Shown: positions 11,082-18,546 of the stretch, piece after piece
Numbering within the stretch: position 1 is the first letter of the stretch
Layout: every line of letters begins with the position of its first letter
Made by a program: the position numbers and the translations under genes
Source of the DNA: Pseudomonas mandelii
Lineage (GTDB): Bacteria > Pseudomonadota > Gammaproteobacteria > Pseudomonadales > Pseudomonadaceae
Assembly (NCBI RefSeq): GCF_900106065.1
Contig: NZ_LT629796.1
Coordinates: 6,920,501 to 6,984,500 of the forward strand
DNA length: 64,000 nucleotides
Reading direction: 5' to 3'
Notes under the pieces: generated by a model
What the model was told of the DNA's origin: nothing
Seen by the model: the letters and a program-made list of their open reading frames with translations, nothing else
Database searches by the model: none

Positions 11082-12212
11082 ATGCGCAAACTTCTGTACC
11101 TGACTTTCTCCATGGCATTGATTGCCGCCCTCACGACCTACGCCATGTGGGCCGCGGACCGTCCGGTGGGTCATTACCTGTCGGACCTGCGCATCCAACT
11201 CGCGGTCGATCAAGGCACACCCGCCGATCGCGGCAATCTGCTGGGTATCCAGCCCGAGCTGTTTCCCACCGACTATCAAAGCCCCGAACGCCTGCACCGC
11301 AAGCTCGCCGCCTATTTGCAGCAGGCCCAGGACCAAGGCTTGCTCAATGAAAAGACCATCGTCGTGCTGCCTGAACATATCGGCACCTGGCTGATGGTCA
11401 GCGGCGAGAAAGATGAGCTGTACCAGGCGACCACACTTGAGGAAGCCATGAACTGGCTGGCGGTGAGCAATCCTGTGCAGTTCGTCCGTGCGTTGATCAG
11501 CGCCAAGGGCGACAGTCGTCTCGATGACGCTCACTTGCGAATGAAGGCCAAAAGCATGGCCAAGGATTATCAGGCACTGTTCGGGGGGCTGGCGAAGGCG
11601 TTCAACGTGACCCTGGTGGCCGGCACTATCGTGCTGCCCGAACCGAGCATCATCGACGGAACACTGAAAGTCGGCCGCGGTGCGTTGTACAACAGCAGCG
11701 TGGTGTTCGGTCGCGACGGTGTGCCGATCGGCCAGCCGCAACGCCAGATGCATCCGGTCTTTGCTGACCATGACGTCATCCAGGCCAATGGCGAGCATAC
11801 GCTCAACGTTGTCGACACACCGGCTGGACGCTTGGGCGTACTGATCGGCAGCGACAGCTGGTACCCGGATAACTACCGCAAACTCGACGCTCAGGGCGCC
11901 CATTTGGTGGCTGTTCCGGCGTATGTCGTTGGCCGCGACACCTGGGACAAACCGTGGCGGGGTTACAAGGGGCTGTCGACGCCCAGCTCGGTCAGCCTCA
12001 AGGCCGGTGAACTCAGTGAAGGCCAGGCCTGGCATCGTCTGACATTGACCGGCCAGCCGCCCAGCAGCCGGGCCATTGCCGGCATGAGCGTGTTCCTGCG
12101 CGGTCAATTCTGGGACAAGGGCAGCGCGGGTCAAAGTTTTCTCAGCAACAACGGGCAGCAGTTCGCCGACGGCAACGCCCGTGGCGCGCGTTTGCTGAAC
12201 CTCTGGTTGTAA
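11082..12212 (+). CDS. Membrane-anchored nitrilase-fold (carbon-nitrogen hydrolase) protein with degenerate active site
   Basis: A 376-residue protein with an N-terminal hydrophobic helix (residues 3-24; signal anchor or uncleaved signal), then a nitrilase-superfamily domain. The first catalytic residue is recognisable (Glu98 in VVLPEH). The lysine region reads PQRQMHP (near 220) rather than K-x-H, and the nucleophile cysteine expected after LGVLI is Gly256 (sequence IGSDSWYPD in place of ICYD). It therefore probably lacks amidase activity, or uses other chemistry. The AraC gene starts 3 bases after its stop, so the two form one unit. No specific function is assigned. Confidence 0.75.
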   Translation: MRKLLYLTFSMALIAALTTYAMWAADRPVGHYLSDLRIQLAVDQGTPADRGNLLGIQPELFPTDYQSPERLHRKLAAYLQQAQDQGLLNEKTIVVLPEHIGTWLMVSGEKDELYQATTLEEAMNWLAVSNPVQFVRALISAKGDSRLDDAHLRMKAKSMAKDYQALFGGLAKAFNVTLVAGTIVLPEPSIIDGTLKVGRGALYNSSVVFGRDGVPIGQPQRQMHPVFADHDVIQANGEHTLNVVDTPAGRLGVLIGSDSWYPDNYRKLDAQGAHLVAVPAYVVGRDTWDKPWRGYKGLSTPSSVSLKAGELSEGQAWHRLTLTGQPPSSRAIAGMSVFLRGQFWDKGSAGQSFLSNNGQQFADGNARGARLLNLWL

Positions 12213-12215
12213 CCC

Positions 12216-13256
12216 ATGAAACCGCTGCCGATGCGCCTTGGGGATCTGTCGGTGGGCTTTGTTCACAGCCTGGCCGACGCCGTGCGCAGTCACGGTGTGG
12301 ACCCGCAACCGTTGCTTGAGCAATACGGCCTCGATGCCGCGCGCCTGGCCGAAGCGGGGGCCCGGCTGTCGATCCCGCGCTACATGCGCCTGGGCCACGG
12401 AGCCATTCAACTGACCGATAACCCGGCGCTGGGTTTGCGCATGGGCCAGCTCAGTCGTCTGAGTCAGGCCGGCCTGGCCGGAGTCACCGCCGCCCAGGCG
12501 CCGACGGTTCGCGAAGCGGCGCGCTGCCTGATTCGTTTTGAAGCCCTGTATGGCTCCAACTACCGTGGTCAATCGAGCTTTCATGAAGACGCTCAGGGCG
12601 CGTGGCTGCGGTTCTATTCCATCAGTCCCTACAACGCCTACAACCGCTTCGTGGTGGATTCGATCATCGCCGGGTGGTTGCAGCAATTGTCCAGCGTGAG
12701 CCCTGCCCCGCTTCGCGCCGAACGGATCGAGATTGAGTTTGCCGAACCGGATTATCGTGAAGCATATGCCGCGCTGGGCGATTGTCCGATTCAGTTCGGC
12801 GCCGAACAGAATCAACTGCGCCTGAGCCTGGCCAGCCTCGCCCAGCGCAACCCGGAGCACTGCCCGAGTACCTGGCGACACTTGCTGCAACTCTGTGAGC
12901 GGGAACTGGAGCAACTGACACGCACCCGCAGCCTGCGTGAACGCATCACTCAGTTGCTGGGGCCATTGCTCAATGGTGGCCGGGAACCCGACCTGGAAGA
13001 AGTGGCGGCACGTCTGAAGCTGCCGACCTGGACCTTGCGTCGCAAACTCGCCGAGGAAGGCACGCAATTTCGCGCCATTCTCAATGACACGCGCCGCGAC
13101 CTGGCCATGACCTACATTCGCGACACGGAACTGGCGTTCGGTGAAATCGCCTACCTGCTGGGTTTTGCCTCAGCCGAAGCTTTCCAACGCGCCTTCAAAC
13201 GCTGGAACGGCCAGACACCCGGCGAGTTTCGCCGCAGCCATCGCCAATCCGCGTGA
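12216..13256 (+). CDS. AraC-family transcriptional regulator
   Basis: A 346-residue regulator with an N-terminal AraC ligand/dimerisation region of the arabinose-binding-like type (residues about 15-200) and a C-terminal double HTH (about 245-340: LEEVAARLKLPTWTLRRKL, then the second helix pair in FASAEAFQRAFKRWNG). This layout is shared with regulators of amino-acid and fatty-acid catabolism such as OruR-like proteins. It follows the nitrilase-fold gene by 3 bases and should be co-transcribed with it, so it may control that unit. The ligand is unknown. Confidence 0.85.
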   Translation: MKPLPMRLGDLSVGFVHSLADAVRSHGVDPQPLLEQYGLDAARLAEAGARLSIPRYMRLGHGAIQLTDNPALGLRMGQLSRLSQAGLAGVTAAQAPTVREAARCLIRFEALYGSNYRGQSSFHEDAQGAWLRFYSISPYNAYNRFVVDSIIAGWLQQLSSVSPAPLRAERIEIEFAEPDYREAYAALGDCPIQFGAEQNQLRLSLASLAQRNPEHCPSTWRHLLQLCERELEQLTRTRSLRERITQLLGPLLNGGREPDLEEVAARLKLPTWTLRRKLAEEGTQFRAILNDTRRDLAMTYIRDTELAFGEIAYLLGFASAEAFQRAFKRWNGQTPGEFRRSHRQSA

Positions 13257-13259
13257 TGC

Positions 13260-13346
13260 TCAAAGCTCTGTAGCGTCTTCCGCTGGCTCCAATGGGTCCA
13301 GTTCAAATGCCTGATACTCGAGCAGCTCTTCTTGATAATCGTCCAT
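13260..13346 (-). CDS. Putative 28-residue acidic small protein
   Basis: A tiny reading frame with an excellent ribosome site (AGGGGGAT, 6-8 bases before ATG 13346) and a TGA at 13260. The peptide begins MDDYQEELLEYQAFEL and 11 of its 28 residues are acidic. Its stop lies only 3 bases from the convergent AraC stop. No family is recognised. The ribosome site and amphipathic acidic composition support translation, but with 28 codons chance cannot be excluded. Confidence 0.5.
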   Translation of the reverse strand: MDDYQEELLEYQAFELDPLEPAEDATEL

Positions 13347-13601
13347 TGTGAAATCCCCCTACCGCTCGTTTAAAAATGCCTGAATAAATGACCAACGCCC
13401 CGAGCATAAAGTGCCCGCGTGAAAGAAAAATGACGCGGGCGCACCGCTCAGCGGCTACTTATAAAACGTAGCAGGCGGTCAGGAATTTATCACAGGATTT
13501 TTTCGATAAAGGCTGTAGGACTGCAGCCTGGTTGACGCGAATCAAACTAACAGCCATTTCGGGAACGGTGCCATCTGACACGATCCCGAAATGTACATCG
13601 A
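13347..13601. other. Intergenic region upstream of the 28-residue ORF
   Basis: About 255 bp without a convincing coding region. It should contain the promoter of the small minus-strand ORF. A GTCATTTTTCTTTCACGCGG-like CGCG-flanked stretch near 13417-13438 could fold weakly; no definite RNA gene or terminator is recognised. Confidence 0.4.
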
Positions 13602-14438
13602 TTACTGGCTGGCAGCCGGCATGGCCGAAATAGGCTCGCTCGGTGGCGGCAGGCTGGATTGCGGCGGTGGCGTAACGGTTTCCGGGGACGGAACCGGCTC
13701 CGGGTTTTCAACCGGGGTGATCGGCGCTGTTTCAGGCGGTGGTGCGACGGGTTCCGAGGCCGCGGGGGCTGGAGCAGGTTCAACCGCAGGCACTGGCGCA
13801 GGCTCCGCAGCAGGGGCCGGCGTTGGGGCCAAAGGCGCCGGAGCAGCCTTGGCTTCCGGCATGCCCAGGTCGGTCTTGGGTTTCTCGGGGATGTGTGCAG
13901 CCTTTTTCGCTTCCGGCGGCAGGAACAACTCCACCAGCGCAAAGAAACGCTCGTAGAACTTGGCCGACGAGACGGTTTCGCTGGCAACCTTGACCATCGA
14001 ATCGTCGGAGGAACCGATCGGCATCGACACCGAACCCAACACACCCACGCCCACACTGGCCGAGTTATTGGTTTTCTTCAGCGCATAACGGTCCTGCAGG
14101 GCGTTGGCGAACATGGTCGCATGATGGCCCTCACTGCCATCATCGGCACACACCACACTGAAGCTGATCTCCATGTGGGTCTCGCCGGTCTGCTGGAAGC
14201 TTTTGTGTCCGCTGACCAGCTTCGGGTCGGCGCTGGTGATGATATAGCCCTGGCTCAGCAACGCCCGACGGGCGGCTTCGCAGGTCTGCGCATCCGTCAC
14301 CGGGTAATTGCGCGAAAACGTCCCGGAGTCATCGAAGTTCTCATGCTCGTAGATGGGGGCTTTCTTCGACGAGCAGCCGGCAGCGGCGGCCAGCAACAAC
14401 GCCAGCCCGGCAACACGCATGGGAATTGATTTAAACAT
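13602..14438 (-). CDS. DUF2242-type outer-membrane lipoprotein with Pro/Ala-rich tail
   Basis: A 278-residue protein with a lipoprotein signal (lipobox ending at Cys22, AAGCSSKK). The globular part at about residues 30-180 resembles DUF2242 proteins, predicted outer-membrane lipoproteins of unknown function. A low-complexity tail of repeated Ala-Pro-Glu and Pro-Pro-Pro (about 190-270) follows and could span the periplasm or peptidoglycan. Ser follows the lipid cysteine, which favours outer-membrane sorting. It is monocistronic, with the IS1111-like element upstream of its promoter region. The function is unknown. Confidence 0.7.
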   Translation of the reverse strand: MFKSIPMRVAGLALLLAAAAGCSSKKAPIYEHENFDDSGTFSRNYPVTDAQTCEAARRALLSQGYIITSADPKLVSGHKSFQQTGETHMEISFSVVCADDGSEGHHATMFANALQDRYALKKTNNSASVGVGVLGSVSMPIGSSDDSMVKVASETVSSAKFYERFFALVELFLPPEAKKAAHIPEKPKTDLGMPEAKAAPAPLAPTPAPAAEPAPVPAVEPAPAPAASEPVAPPPETAPITPVENPEPVPSPETVTPPPQSSLPPPSEPISAMPAASQ

Positions 14439-14618
14439 TGAACATCCTGAGGGAAACGGTCCGGGGCGTATTGTGCAACAGATCGATGCTTAGCGGAGCA
14501 TCGATTAGTGTCTTAAAACATTTACAAGGCTACTGACTGTCAGCTATGGGAAAAAGTCCCGTCTGATTGACCGAAGGGCCCCTCGGAAGTCGCGGCCTGG
14601 ATCGCACACATAAAATGT
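14439..14618. other. Spacer between DUF2242 gene and insertion sequence
   Basis: 180 bp holding the presumed promoter of the minus-strand DUF2242 gene. It ends where the proposed left inverted repeat of the insertion sequence begins. No gene is seen. Confidence 0.4.
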
Positions 14619-14623
14619 ATGGT

Positions 14624-14865
14624 CAGCCCATCTCCTGCAACCTCATGGGCTGTTTTCGGTAAAGCTGGCTTGCGCTAATGTATTCGGGCTCGTCGTGAGT
14701 GTTGCGTCAACAACGCTCGGCCCTTGATGAGTAGCCGCTCCCGACTGTCCTGAAAAAACCCTCAGCCTCTAAAGCTGATTTTATTGCCAGGTTCTCAGTC
14801 GGGCCGTTTGCCGTTTACTGTCATCAGTCAGTGACGTCGCAAAAGCCGGTGGTAAAGCTGTACGT
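14624..14865 (-). ncRNA. Candidate bridge RNA / seekRNA region of the IS1111-like element
   Basis: The 3' non-coding end of the element has three separate hairpins. The first has a CCCGACTG (14740-14747) / CAGTCGGG (14796-14803) outer stem with a large internal loop and an inner TCAGC/GCTGA stem. The second is GGGC/GCCC at 14686-14723 with an inner GTTG/CAAC stem. The third is CAGCCCAT/ATGGGCTG at 14624-14652, touching the inverted repeat. Elements of the IS110/IS1111 family encode a guide RNA in their non-coding end that pairs with target and donor DNA through such internal loops. The exact RNA ends are not defined. Confidence 0.5.
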
Positions 14866-15888
14866 TCAAACGTTCGGATGTGGGTCGTACTGGCCGCCTT
14901 TGGCCAGTACCGCCCACACGATTCGCGCCAGTTTGTTCGCCAGCGCGCACGCGACGACATTGGAGTGTCGACGCGTCAGCAGCTCCCGAACCCAAGGCCC
15001 AATGGCGTCTTCCCGCTTATCGATATGCTGCATGATGGATCGCGCGCCCTGCACCAGCAGTTGGCGGATGTGCTTGTCGCCGCGCTTGCTGATCCCCAGA
15101 AGCACTGTCTTTCCGCCCGTCGAATATTGCCTCGGCACCAGCCCTAGCGAAGCGGCAAAATCGCGTCCACTTCGATAGTTCGACGCATCGCCTACATCGG
15201 CCAATACCGCACTGGCGGTGATGGGGCCGATGCCAGGAATACTCTGCAAACGACTTCCGGCATCGTCTTCTTTCAACTGTTGCTTTAGATCGGACTCGAT
15301 GTCCTTGATTTCATCATTCAGCAGTTGAATTTGATGATGGAGGCGCATCACCACGCCCTTCAGACGCAATGGAACCGGGTGCTGTGCATCGTCCAGCAGC
15401 GCCGGCACGCGGTGCAATGCAGTTGCGCCAATGGGCAGGCTGATGCCGAATTCCAGTAAAAAGCCATGAATCTGGTTGGTCGCGACGGTGCGATGGCCAA
15501 TCAAGGAATCTCGGACACGATGCAGGGCTGAAAGCGTTTGCTGCTCTGCGGTTTTGATCGAGCAGAAGCGCATCGCGGGGCGGCTCGCCGCCTCGCAAAT
15601 CGCTTCGGCATCAATGAAGTCGTTTTTGTTGCCTTTGACGAACGGTTTGACGTACTGCGGGGCGATCAGCTTCACCTCGTGGCCCAATGCACCGATCTGT
15701 CGAGCCAGCCAGTGGGCGCCGCCGCACGACTCCATCACCACCGTGCAGGCCGGTAACTGGGCCAATGTGCTGAGCAATTGGCCGCGGTTGGTTTTCTTGC
15801 GCAATACCTGATGACCTTTGGCGTCCTGGCCATGCAGGTGGAAACTGTGTTTGCCAATGTCGATACCGAGAAGCGTCATCGTGTTCAT
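14866..15888 (-). CDS. IS110-family transposase (DEDD, IS1111-like)
   Basis: A 340-residue recombinase with an N-terminal RuvC-like DEDD domain: Asp10 in GIDIGK, Glu53 in VMESCGG, Asp90 and Asp93 in NDFIDAEA. The C-terminal Tnp_20 domain has the HhH-like SIPGIGPITA region and a serine (Ser256, in RQYSTGGK) at the place of the family's nucleophile. A coiled-coil linker lies near 175-210. All catalytic residues and full length are present, so it should be active. GGAGG lies 7 bases before ATG 15888. It uses RNA-guided target choice in the family (established for related elements, inferred here). Confidence 0.92.
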   Translation of the reverse strand: MNTMTLLGIDIGKHSFHLHGQDAKGHQVLRKKTNRGQLLSTLAQLPACTVVMESCGGAHWLARQIGALGHEVKLIAPQYVKPFVKGNKNDFIDAEAICEAASRPAMRFCSIKTAEQQTLSALHRVRDSLIGHRTVATNQIHGFLLEFGISLPIGATALHRVPALLDDAQHPVPLRLKGVVMRLHHQIQLLNDEIKDIESDLKQQLKEDDAGSRLQSIPGIGPITASAVLADVGDASNYRSGRDFAASLGLVPRQYSTGGKTVLLGISKRGDKHIRQLLVQGARSIMQHIDKREDAIGPWVRELLTRRHSNVVACALANKLARIVWAVLAKGGQYDPHPNV

Positions 15889-15910
15889 GAGAGATCCTCC
15901 GCCGAAAACG

Positions 15911-15950
15911 AGAAAAGCCCTGCAAGCGTAAACCTGCAGGGCTTCTCGGT
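15911..15950. terminator. Strong hairpin upstream of the IS transposase
   Basis: AAGCCCTGCA and TGCAGGGCTT form a 10-bp stem around a 10-base loop, extended by CGAG/CTCG. It lies between the transposase start and the right inverted repeat, so it may block read-through transcription from ppiD into the transposase. It resembles hairpins found after Pseudomonas RNA genes. Confidence 0.5.
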
Positions 15951-15970
15951 CAGGCTGACCATCTCATTAA

Positions 15971-15992
15971 ACCCCGGCCTTTCGGCCGGGGT
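15971..15992 (-). terminator. ppiD terminator
   Basis: Perfect 9-bp stem ACCCCGGCC/GGCCGGGGT with a 4-base loop, 30 bp after the ppiD stop. The T tract on the minus strand is short. Confidence 0.65.
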
Positions 15993-16021
15993 CTTTGTGG
16001 AACGGGCAACTCAGTCAAGCA

Positions 16022-17893
16022 TCAGAAACGCTTGATCTCGGCCTGGCTTTCCAGCTGTTTGCGGTAGGCCGCAAAGTCCTGCTGGCCAATGCGCGAGGCG
16101 AGGAAGCGACGGTATTGGGCCTTCTCTTCTTCGGTCGGCGCGGCGGCTTCGTTCACGCCGTTCAGGCGCACGATCACGAGACTACCATCCGTCAGGGTCA
16201 CGCTGCTGTAGGTCGGCTTGTCCTTGGCGACAGGTTTTGGCATGCGGAACAGCGCCTGCAGCACGGTTGGGTCAATCCCTTCCTGAGCGCGAGTTGCCGC
16301 TTCAGTCACTTTCCAGTTCTGACCGTCAATCGCCTTGTCCAGCGGAGTCTTGCCATCGCGCAGGCTGGCGATCAACTCATCAGCCTTGGTCTTGGCGGCA
16401 GCACTGGCGTGCTCCTTGGCCAACTGCGCACGAATGCTGGCATTGACGCTTTCCAGCGGCAGTTGCGCAGGCTTCAAGTGTTCCTTGGCGCGCAGCACGA
16501 TCACGGTTTCCGGGTCCAGCTCGATGGCGGTGCTGTTGGCACCTTCATCCAGCACTTCAGGACTGAACGCCGCGGTGATCACGGCACGGTTAGCCGCCAC
16601 ACCTTCGCCACCCTCGCGGCCAAACGGCTTGGAGGTGTGGACAGTCAGCTTCAGGTCTTGCGCCGGCTGGGCCAGATCGGAGGACTCGAACGAAGAGTCT
16701 TCCAGTTGCTTGGTCGCCTCGACAAAACGCTGCTCGACCTGTTGGGTTTTCAGCTCACGGGTCAGCTTGTCTTTCAGGCTGGCCAGCGTCGGCACTTCCG
16801 GTGCTTCAACGCCCAACAGCTTGATCAGGTGGAAGCCGAAGTCAGTGCGAATCGGTGCCGACACTTGATCCTTGGCCAACGCATACAGCGCGGTTTCAAA
16901 TGCAGGGTCGTATACGCCAGGGCCTGCGTAGCCCAGGTCACCGCCGTTGTTCGCCGAACCCGGGTCCTGGGAGAATTCCTTGGCCAGCGCCTCGAATTTC
17001 TCGCCTTTGGCCAGACGCGCCTGAATGTCTTCGATCTTGGCCTTGGCTTGCGCCTCGGTCACTTTATCGTTCACTTCGATCAGAATGTGCGCAGCCCGGC
17101 GTTGCTCGGACAGGTTCGCGATTTCTTTCTGATACGCCGCTTGCAGGTCTTCGTCCTTGACGCTGACCTGATCGAAGAAGGAAGACTTCTTCAATTCCAG
17201 GTAATCGATGACAACCTGATCCGGCGTCATGAATTCCTTGGCATGTTCGTCGTAGTAGGCCTTGACCTCATCGTCGGTCAGCTTCACCGCTGCCGGGTCA
17301 ACCTTGACGTTCAGGGAAGCGAAATCGCGGGTCTGTTTTTCCAGACGGGCGAAGGCCAGAACCTGTGCGTCGGTGACGAAACCGCTACCCGCCAGGCCAG
17401 CGCGCAGCTGACCGATCAGCATTTCCTGAGCCAGCATCTGGCGGAATTGCATGCGGCTGTAGCCCAGTTGACGAATCACCTGATCGAAGCGCTCAGCACT
17501 GAACTTGCCATCCACCTGGAACTCAGGTGTTTGCAGGATCACTTGGTCCAAGGCCGCTTCGGAGAAAGCGAATTTCGATTCTTCTGCGCCTTGCAGCAGC
17601 AGTTTGCGGTCGATCAAGCCTTTGAGAGCCGATTCGCGCAGCATTTTTTCGTCGAGCAAGGAAGCGTCGAAATCCTTGCCCAGCTGTTGCATCAGCTGAC
17701 GGCGTTGCATATCGACCGCCTGGCTCAGCTCGTTCTGGCTGATTTCTTCGCCGTTAACCTTGGCCGCATCATTACGACTGGTGGTGGCCTGAAAAATGGC
17801 GTCGAAACCGGTCAAAGCCATCAGTGCAACGATGACCCCGATAATGGTCTTGGCAATCCAGCCTTGTGAATTGTCCCTGATATTCTGCAGCAT
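16022..17893 (-). CDS. ppiD: Periplasmic folding chaperone / peptidyl-prolyl isomerase PpiD
   Basis: A 623-residue inner-membrane-anchored chaperone that helps proteins leaving the Sec translocon. A single N-terminal transmembrane helix at about residues 13-33 is followed by a SurA-N-like chaperone domain. A parvulin PPIase domain lies around residues 265-355 (AAHILIEV, GGDLGYAGPG, VYDPAFETAL, FGFHLIKL). The length equals the family norm. A GGGGG ribosome site lies before ATG 17893. It lies downstream of hupB in the conserved Pseudomonas order lon-hupB-ppiD, separated here by a degenerate tRNA and a hairpin. Confidence 0.95.
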   Translation of the reverse strand: MLQNIRDNSQGWIAKTIIGVIVALMALTGFDAIFQATTSRNDAAKVNGEEISQNELSQAVDMQRRQLMQQLGKDFDASLLDEKMLRESALKGLIDRKLLLQGAEESKFAFSEAALDQVILQTPEFQVDGKFSAERFDQVIRQLGYSRMQFRQMLAQEMLIGQLRAGLAGSGFVTDAQVLAFARLEKQTRDFASLNVKVDPAAVKLTDDEVKAYYDEHAKEFMTPDQVVIDYLELKKSSFFDQVSVKDEDLQAAYQKEIANLSEQRRAAHILIEVNDKVTEAQAKAKIEDIQARLAKGEKFEALAKEFSQDPGSANNGGDLGYAGPGVYDPAFETALYALAKDQVSAPIRTDFGFHLIKLLGVEAPEVPTLASLKDKLTRELKTQQVEQRFVEATKQLEDSSFESSDLAQPAQDLKLTVHTSKPFGREGGEGVAANRAVITAAFSPEVLDEGANSTAIELDPETVIVLRAKEHLKPAQLPLESVNASIRAQLAKEHASAAAKTKADELIASLRDGKTPLDKAIDGQNWKVTEAATRAQEGIDPTVLQALFRMPKPVAKDKPTYSSVTLTDGSLVIVRLNGVNEAAAPTEEEKAQYRRFLASRIGQQDFAAYRKQLESQAEIKRF

Positions 17894-17960
17894 GCGTCCC
17901 CCAGAAACGGTTGAACTTCAAAATTAGGCAACCGTGGAGCGTGGGTAGAATCCGGATAGA

Positions 17961-17992
17961 AGAAAGGCGCATCCGAGGATGCGCCTTCTCGT
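17961..17992 (-). terminator. Terminator between hupB/tRNA-like element and ppiD
   Basis: AGGCGCATCC/GGATGCGCCT, 10-bp perfect stem with a 2-base loop, followed on the minus strand by a T-rich TTTCTTCT stretch. Confidence 0.65.
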
Positions 17993-17995
17993 AAC

Positions 17996-18073
17996 TGGCG
18001 GAGCGGACCAAGGGTTCGAACTTGCGACCCTCGGCGTCTCGGACCGGCAACTTGCCGACTGGACTACCGCTCC
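17996..18073 (-). pseudogene. Degenerate tRNA (tRNA-Asp-derived) between hupB and ppiD
   Basis: The minus strand has a complete 7-bp acceptor stem (GGAGCGG/CCGCTCC), discriminator G and encoded CCA, all as in Pseudomonas tRNA-Asp. The D-arm and T-loop are recognisable too (GTCCAGTCGG and GTTCGAA). The anticodon loop reads CCGAGAC, which would give anticodon GAG (Leu) on a tRNA-Asp-like body. The anticodon stem has one mismatch, and the T-stem pairs only if shifted by one base. A decayed tRNA-Asp copy is the simplest reading; an unusual tRNA-like RNA is possible. Confidence 0.6.
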
Positions 18074-18126
18074 GCTGCCAGGTCAGGCATGACCCCGACC
18101 CGGATAGGCAAAAACCTGAAACGAAC

Positions 18127-18399
18127 TTAGTTGACAGCTTCTTTCAGTGCTTTACCGGCTTTGAAACCTGGTTTTTTGGCTGCTGCGATTTCCAGCGTCT
18201 TACCGGTCTGTGGGTTACGACCAATGCGAGCTGGACGATCGGTAACGGAGAAGGTACCGAAACCAACCAGAACAACAGAGTCGCCAGCCTTGAGAGCGCC
18301 AGTGACGGATTCGATTACAGCGTCCAGCGCACGGCCAGCAGCAGCTTTCGGGATATCAGCGGATGCAGCGATAGCATCAATCAGTTCCGACTTGTTCAC
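18127..18399 (-). CDS. hupB: DNA-binding protein HU-beta
   Basis: A 90-residue nucleoid protein of the HU/IHF family that bends and compacts DNA as a dimer. The N-terminal dimerisation helices begin [10 protein letters not shown]. The beta-arm carries the [12 protein letters not shown] signature with its conserved proline, and a [12 protein letters not shown]-terminus follows. The start is a GTG at 18399 with a GGGGAC ribosome site, needed because the family begins with MNKSEL. It lies 147 bp downstream of lon, the conserved Pseudomonas arrangement. Confidence 0.97.
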   Translation of the reverse strand: MNKSELIDAIAASADIPKAAAGRALDAVIESVTGALKAGDSVVLVGFGTFSVTDRPARIGRNPQTGKTLEIAAAKKPGFKAGKALKEAVN

Positions 18400-18485
18400 T
18401 CTAAGTCCCCTTATATCTATTTGAGTATGATTCTAAGTTTTTTGGTGAAAGCAAAAACGAGTGCTGAATGGCCTACAGACACTTA

Positions 18486-18511
18486 AGAGCCGCTTTATAA
18501 CAAGGGCTCTA
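18486..18511 (-). terminator. Possible weak terminator after lon
   Basis: AGAGCC...GGCTCT 6-bp stem with a 14-base loop in the lon-hupB spacer. The T tract is poor, so partial read-through is likely. Confidence 0.3.
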
Positions 18512-18546
18512 AAAAGCTGTCAACAAGCCACTCAGGCAAATGCGTA

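Larger units (their letters stand above)
14619..15962 (-). mobile_element. IS110-family (IS1111-like) insertion sequence
   Basis: A single transposase gene is flanked by the inverted 10-mers ATGGTCAGCC at 14619-14628 and GGCTGACCAT at 15953-15962, giving a 1344-bp unit, normal for this family. The non-coding stretch downstream of the transposase is long (about 247 bp) and the upstream one short (about 64 bp), the layout of the IS1111 subgroup, whose inverted repeats are subterminal. True ends may lie a few bases outside the repeats. It sits just beyond the ppiD terminator. No other copy is visible in this window. Confidence 0.75.
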
